Positions 60,972 to 64,000 of a DNA stretch of 64,000 nt are shown here, piece after piece. This DNA comes from Fuerstiella marisgermanici (GTDB lineage: Bacteria > Planctomycetota > Planctomycetia > Planctomycetales > Planctomycetaceae). The translations under genes and the position numbers were made by a program. The stretch lies in assembly GCF_001983935.1 (NCBI RefSeq), contig NZ_CP017641.1, positions 7,304,001 through 7,368,000 on the forward strand, in the 5' to 3' direction. The number at the start of each line of letters is the position of its first letter. Position 1 is the first letter of the stretch. The notes under the pieces were generated by a model. It saw only the letters and a program-made list of their open reading frames with translations. It had not been told where the DNA came from and made no database searches.

Positions 60972-61355
60972 ATGGGCAAAAAGAAGCAAAAAGATCTGGG
61001 TGCTAGGGAACGTCAGATAATGGACGTAATCTTCGAACTTGGCGAAGGTTCGGTCACCGACGTTCTCAGGAAGCTCGCCGACCCGCCCAGTTATTCCGCC
61101 GTGCGGACAATGATCCGGCTGCTCGAAAGCAAGGGGTTTCTGAAACATCGGCAGGAAGGCACGAAATATGTCTATCGGCCGACTCAGTCACCAACCGTCG
61201 CTCGGAAGTCTGCATTGAAGCATGTCATGCAGACGTTTTTCGGCGGGTCGGCTCCTGATGCTGTCGCGGCGATTTTCGATTCGGAAAAACTGTCCCCGGA
61301 AGATCTCAAACGCATCGAAAGACTGATCGATGACGCTCGAAAGGAGGGACAGTAA
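60972..61355 (+). CDS. blaI: BlaI/MecI/CopY-family transcriptional repressor
   Basis: A 127-aa repressor. The winged helix is at about 8-75 (LGARERQIMDVIFELGEGSV, PSYSAVRTMIRLLESKGFLK), with the wing HRQEGTKYVYRP. A C-terminal dimer and cleavage region follows. BlaI-type proteins repress their own operon and target genes until cleaved by the partner BlaR1 protease. ATG 60972 is used; an upstream in-frame ATG at 60894 lies inside the operators. The stop overlaps the blaR1-like start (TAATG). Confidence 0.9.
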   Translation: MGKKKQKDLGARERQIMDVIFELGEGSVTDVLRKLADPPSYSAVRTMIRLLESKGFLKHRQEGTKYVYRPTQSPTVARKSALKHVMQTFFGGSAPDAVAAIFDSEKLSPEDLKRIERLIDDARKEGQ

Positions 61356-64000
61356 TGAGTCAATTCCTGAAAACTACGGTTGAGTTCATTCCCAACGGCA
61401 CGGTTGTTCTGTTTGCCGACATTGCGATCAAAGCGACGGCCGTGCTGTTGTTGGCCGTCTTTGCAAACATCCTGCTTCGTCGTCGTTCCGCAGCCGTCCG
61501 GCATCGAGTCTGGAGTCTCGCGTGTTGTGGACTGCTGAGTTTGCCGTTGCTCACAACGATGCTGCCAGGTTTGCGTTTACCGATCCTGCCACCACTTGCG
61601 AAAAACACTGTTGCGCCGCTGTTGCCGCGTTCAGAAATTGGCGGCGAACCAGAAGAACTAACGGACGATCACCTTCCGGAACATCTATCGCTTCTTCCGG
61701 ACCGGATCGGGAAGGCATCTGCGGAACTGGGGAATGACATCGTTCAACAATCGCCGAATCCCTCCATGAACTTCGACGAAGACATACCATCGCTGGACGA
61801 TTCAGAGACGACAGTCGGAGCCGGAACAAGAGCATCTGCGACTGCAAAAAACAGCGCCAGAGAATCCGCTTTGCTTTCCGATGCATCGGGGTTTGTCGTG
61901 TGCTGTCTGTGGGGCATTGGCTTTCTGTTCACCGTTTGGCCGCTGGCGATCGGATTCAGTCGAAACGCGGCGTTGCAAAAAGGGGCTCAGTCTGTTGATG
62001 ACGCGCCTCAGTTGACTCGACTGCAAAGACTCAGCTTAAACCTGGGCCTGCGGCGACAGGTCACTCTATTGGAAACCCATCGCGCCATTGTTCCCATCAC
62101 CTGGGGAATCCTGCGGCCGGTCGTGCTGTTCCCCGTTGCCTGGCGAGAATGGACCGCTGAACGCCGCGAACTGGTGCTGCTCCACGAATTGGCTCACGTA
62201 AAAAGACTGGATGTCGCCTGGCAACTCGTCGCGCGACTGGTCTGCGCGTTGTACTGGTTTCACCCGTTGTCGTGGTACGCGCTGCGGCGACTGCGAATTG
62301 AACGAGAACTGGCCTGCGATGACTGCGTGCTGATGACCGGTGCACGGCCGTCGGAATACGCTCGCGAACTGGTCGAGATGGCTCGCAGTTACCAGTTCCT
62401 TGTATTGCCCACGGCCATAGCCATGGCGCAAACGACAAACCTTGAACAACGCATCCGGTCGTTGCTGGACCAGGCAGGTTCGCATGTCCCGGTAGGCCGA
62501 ATGGCAGGTCGATTGTTACTGGCGCTGGCGATTCTGGTTGTCACCGGCATTGCGATCGTGAGACCGGCGGCGAAGGCGTCCGAGCTGGCCGTTACCGCAC
62601 AGAGCAACGACAACAATCCGACAGATCCGGCAGTGCAAACACCTGCTGACGGAGATGATGAAAACGCTGCAGACGCAACAGCGAAACCTGTCGCCGCCGA
62701 CCTGCCGGACGTGACGCTGGAATACGAAGGCCGGGTTGTTTCCCCGACTGGCCAACCCGTTCCTGATGCAAAGATATTCTTCGTCTATTGGTCGCCGGGT
62801 GGCTACGCAGCCCGGAAGCACATGGAACCGATGGCGGCAACCGACGCCGATGGGCGTTTCGAATTCCATTCAGAGCGAAGTGACTTCATATCCGATAGCG
62901 CGTTCTACATGTGCAGTCTGGTGGCGGTCGCCGAAAACTACGGATTTGCAAAAGACTGGTCGATCGCGTTTGAAACGACTGGTCGAGCCGCGAAGCATTC
63001 ACCGATGCTGTCGAAGGCATCAGCCGATGCGAAACAGCAGAATCCCACACGAGAGTTCCAACTGGTCTACGATGACGTGCCTCTCACCGGCCGAGTTGTC
63101 TCGACGGAAGGTCAGCCGGTTGCAGGCGTACGCATTCGAATTGATCGAATGTGGTTCAACAGAACGGGCAGTCTAGATTCCTGGGAAGCGGCGTCGAAAG
63201 CCGACAAGGCCGATTCCTATTCACTGCGGAAAGAAACTCCACTGGCAACCAACGGCGCTCAGCTAGCGGCAGCTATCCCGGACGTGCAGACCGACAAGGA
63301 CGGTCGTTTCGTGATGAAGGGAATTGGTCGGGAACGAGTCGTTCAACTGCTGGTCGGCGGAGCTGGTGTCGAGGCAAAGATGATCAAGGCCCGGACACGA
63401 AAGGGCAAGACGTTCGAAGTCCCTAATTCCTGGAGAATGGGAGACCGCCCGAACAACAGAGATATCTACTATCCGGCCGAGTTCACACATGTGGCCGGAC
63501 CATCTAAACCTGTCGTCGGACGCATTACGGATGCTGATACGGGTGAACCGATATCAGCCGTATCTATTGCAGCCGGAGCCAGCACGACGTTTACGATTGG
63601 TGGCAAACCGTGGATCACTACGACGACCGATGCCGACGGAAGATATCGGCTGGAAGGGCTGCCGGTTGGCGATCACCAATCGATCTACATTCAACCCCAA
63701 TCGATAACAGCCTACGTTCCGGCTGGTGCTCGGATTCAAACGAAAATAGATGCCGCCCAGATTGAGAAAGACATCCGACTGAAGAAAGGTATCTGGGTTC
63801 GAGGAAAAACGCAGGACGATCGGACGGGCAAACCCCTGTCAGGGTCTGTGGAATACTTTGCAGACAATGGCAACGAGCTGCTTAAAAAGTTCCCACAGTT
63901 TCGCCGAGCGTTCAGCTATGAACGGCGTTCTGATTCGCAGGGCCGATTCGCGATCGCAGTTCCCCCTGGTCGCGGAATACTAACATTCAGGCCGGACGAT
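61355..64000 (+). CDS. BlaR1/M56-family metallopeptidase with carboxypeptidase-regulatory-like domains (cut by right edge)
   Basis: The frame is open from 61355 to the edge (882 codons). TM helices lie near residues 17-38, 48-66, 192-215 and 385-405. The M56 zinc site is LLHELAHVKRLD (H277, E278, H281) with a downstream ERELACDD. After the last TM helix come repeated carboxypeptidase-regulatory-like beta domains near 452, 576, 720 and 812 (EGRVVSPTGQPVPDAKI, TGRVVSTEGQPVAGVRI, VGRITDADTGEPISAVS). No penicillin-binding sensor domain is seen. The protease should cleave BlaI after an outside signal; what is sensed is unknown. Confidence 0.88.
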   Translation, partial: MSQFLKTTVEFIPNGTVVLFADIAIKATAVLLLAVFANILLRRRSAAVRHRVWSLACCGLLSLPLLTTMLPGLRLPILPPLAKNTVAPLLPRSEIGGEPEELTDDHLPEHLSLLPDRIGKASAELGNDIVQQSPNPSMNFDEDIPSLDDSETTVGAGTRASATAKNSARESALLSDASGFVVCCLWGIGFLFTVWPLAIGFSRNAALQKGAQSVDDAPQLTRLQRLSLNLGLRRQVTLLETHRAIVPITWGILRPVVLFPVAWREWTAERRELVLLHELAHVKRLDVAWQLVARLVCALYWFHPLSWYALRRLRIERELACDDCVLMTGARPSEYARELVEMARSYQFLVLPTAIAMAQTTNLEQRIRSLLDQAGSHVPVGRMAGRLLLALAILVVTGIAIVRPAAKASELAVTAQSNDNNPTDPAVQTPADGDDENAADATAKPVAADLPDVTLEYEGRVVSPTGQPVPDAKIFFVYWSPGGYAARKHMEPMAATDADGRFEFHSERSDFISDSAFYMCSLVAVAENYGFAKDWSIAFETTGRAAKHSPMLSKASADAKQQNPTREFQLVYDDVPLTGRVVSTEGQPVAGVRIRIDRMWFNRTGSLDSWEAASKADKADSYSLRKETPLATNGAQLAAAIPDVQTDKDGRFVMKGIGRERVVQLLVGGAGVEAKMIKARTRKGKTFEVPNSWRMGDRPNNRDIYYPAEFTHVAGPSKPVVGRITDADTGEPISAVSIAAGASTTFTIGGKPWITTTTDADGRYRLEGLPVGDHQSIYIQPQSITAYVPAGARIQTKIDAAQIEKDIRLKKGIWVRGKTQDDRTGKPLSGSVEYFADNGNELLKKFPQFRRAFSYERRSDSQGRFAIAVPPGRGILTFRPDD

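Noticed and set aside
1-64000. CRISPR array
   Set aside because: No regularly spaced direct repeats with unique spacers were seen; the repeat arrays found are short and contiguous.
43000-64000. A second copy of the tRNA-Val 3' end as the right attachment site
   Set aside because: No convincing match to the T-arm and acceptor segment was found by reading; a proper alignment search could still find a diverged one.

Overview
The window reads as a chromosome segment of a planctomycete (Planctomycetota). The signs are three sulfatases with formylglycine motifs, large Ser/Thr kinases fused to 3-keto-disaccharide hydrolase (DUF1080), WD40 or FHA domains, an ECF sigma factor next to such a kinase, GYF_2-type and LRR proteins, Tat-exported Gfo/Idh and beta-helix proteins, and a BlaR1-like protein with carboxypeptidase-regulatory-like domains. 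The genus cannot be fixed from the sequence alone.

Region 1 (1-14.1 kb) is housekeeping plus small mobile DNA. It holds an edge-truncated SNF2/SWIM helicase, an NAD-dependent epimerase and an ASCH-domain protein. An IS1634-type insertion follows, then a REP-associated tyrosine transposase beside a 35-bp palindromic element. After that come a Tat Gfo/Idh oxidoreductase, ArsC, an ABC transporter/DNA polymerase IV operon and a sulfatase.

Region 2 (14.2-42.3 kb) is rich in signalling and carbohydrate genes. It has an ECF sigma factor with a 1,437-aa kinase/DUF1080/WD40 protein, and a four-gene FHA operon ending in an FHA-kinase. Two more sulfatases, one with a discoidin-like C-terminus, lie further on. 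A four-gene operon encodes a GTPase, a GAP1-N2-like protein, a tail-anchored protein and a GspE-like ATPase. An LRR protein, another kinase/WD40-like protein, a beta-helix protein and a zinc-type dehydrogenase complete the region.

Region 3 (42.3 to about 60.5 kb) is a mobile element that begins at a tRNA-Val(GAC) gene with a tyrosine integrase directly downstream. It carries a regulator, an excisionase-like protein, and a compact membrane module: a coiled-coil lipoprotein, a MotA/TolQ-like channel subunit, a MotB/ExbD-like transmembrane segment fused to a VWA domain, and a small membrane protein. A VirD4/TraG-like coupling ATPase, several small genes and a MobF relaxase-helicase follow. Downstream is an accessory area built from duplicated and decayed pieces: a truncated relaxase, a second copy of the small protein that follows the relaxase, a fragment of an ArdC-like antirestriction gene, and several long inverted repeats. 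No VirB-type mating-pair genes and no second att site are visible.

Region 4 (60.9-64 kb) is a BlaI/BlaR1-type regulatory pair behind three tandem operators. BlaR1 runs off the right edge.

The strongest candidate for an undescribed system is the MotA-like/VWA membrane module inside the mobile element (46.0-48.9 kb). The GTPase/GAP1-N2/GspE operon (26.3-31.8 kb) comes second.
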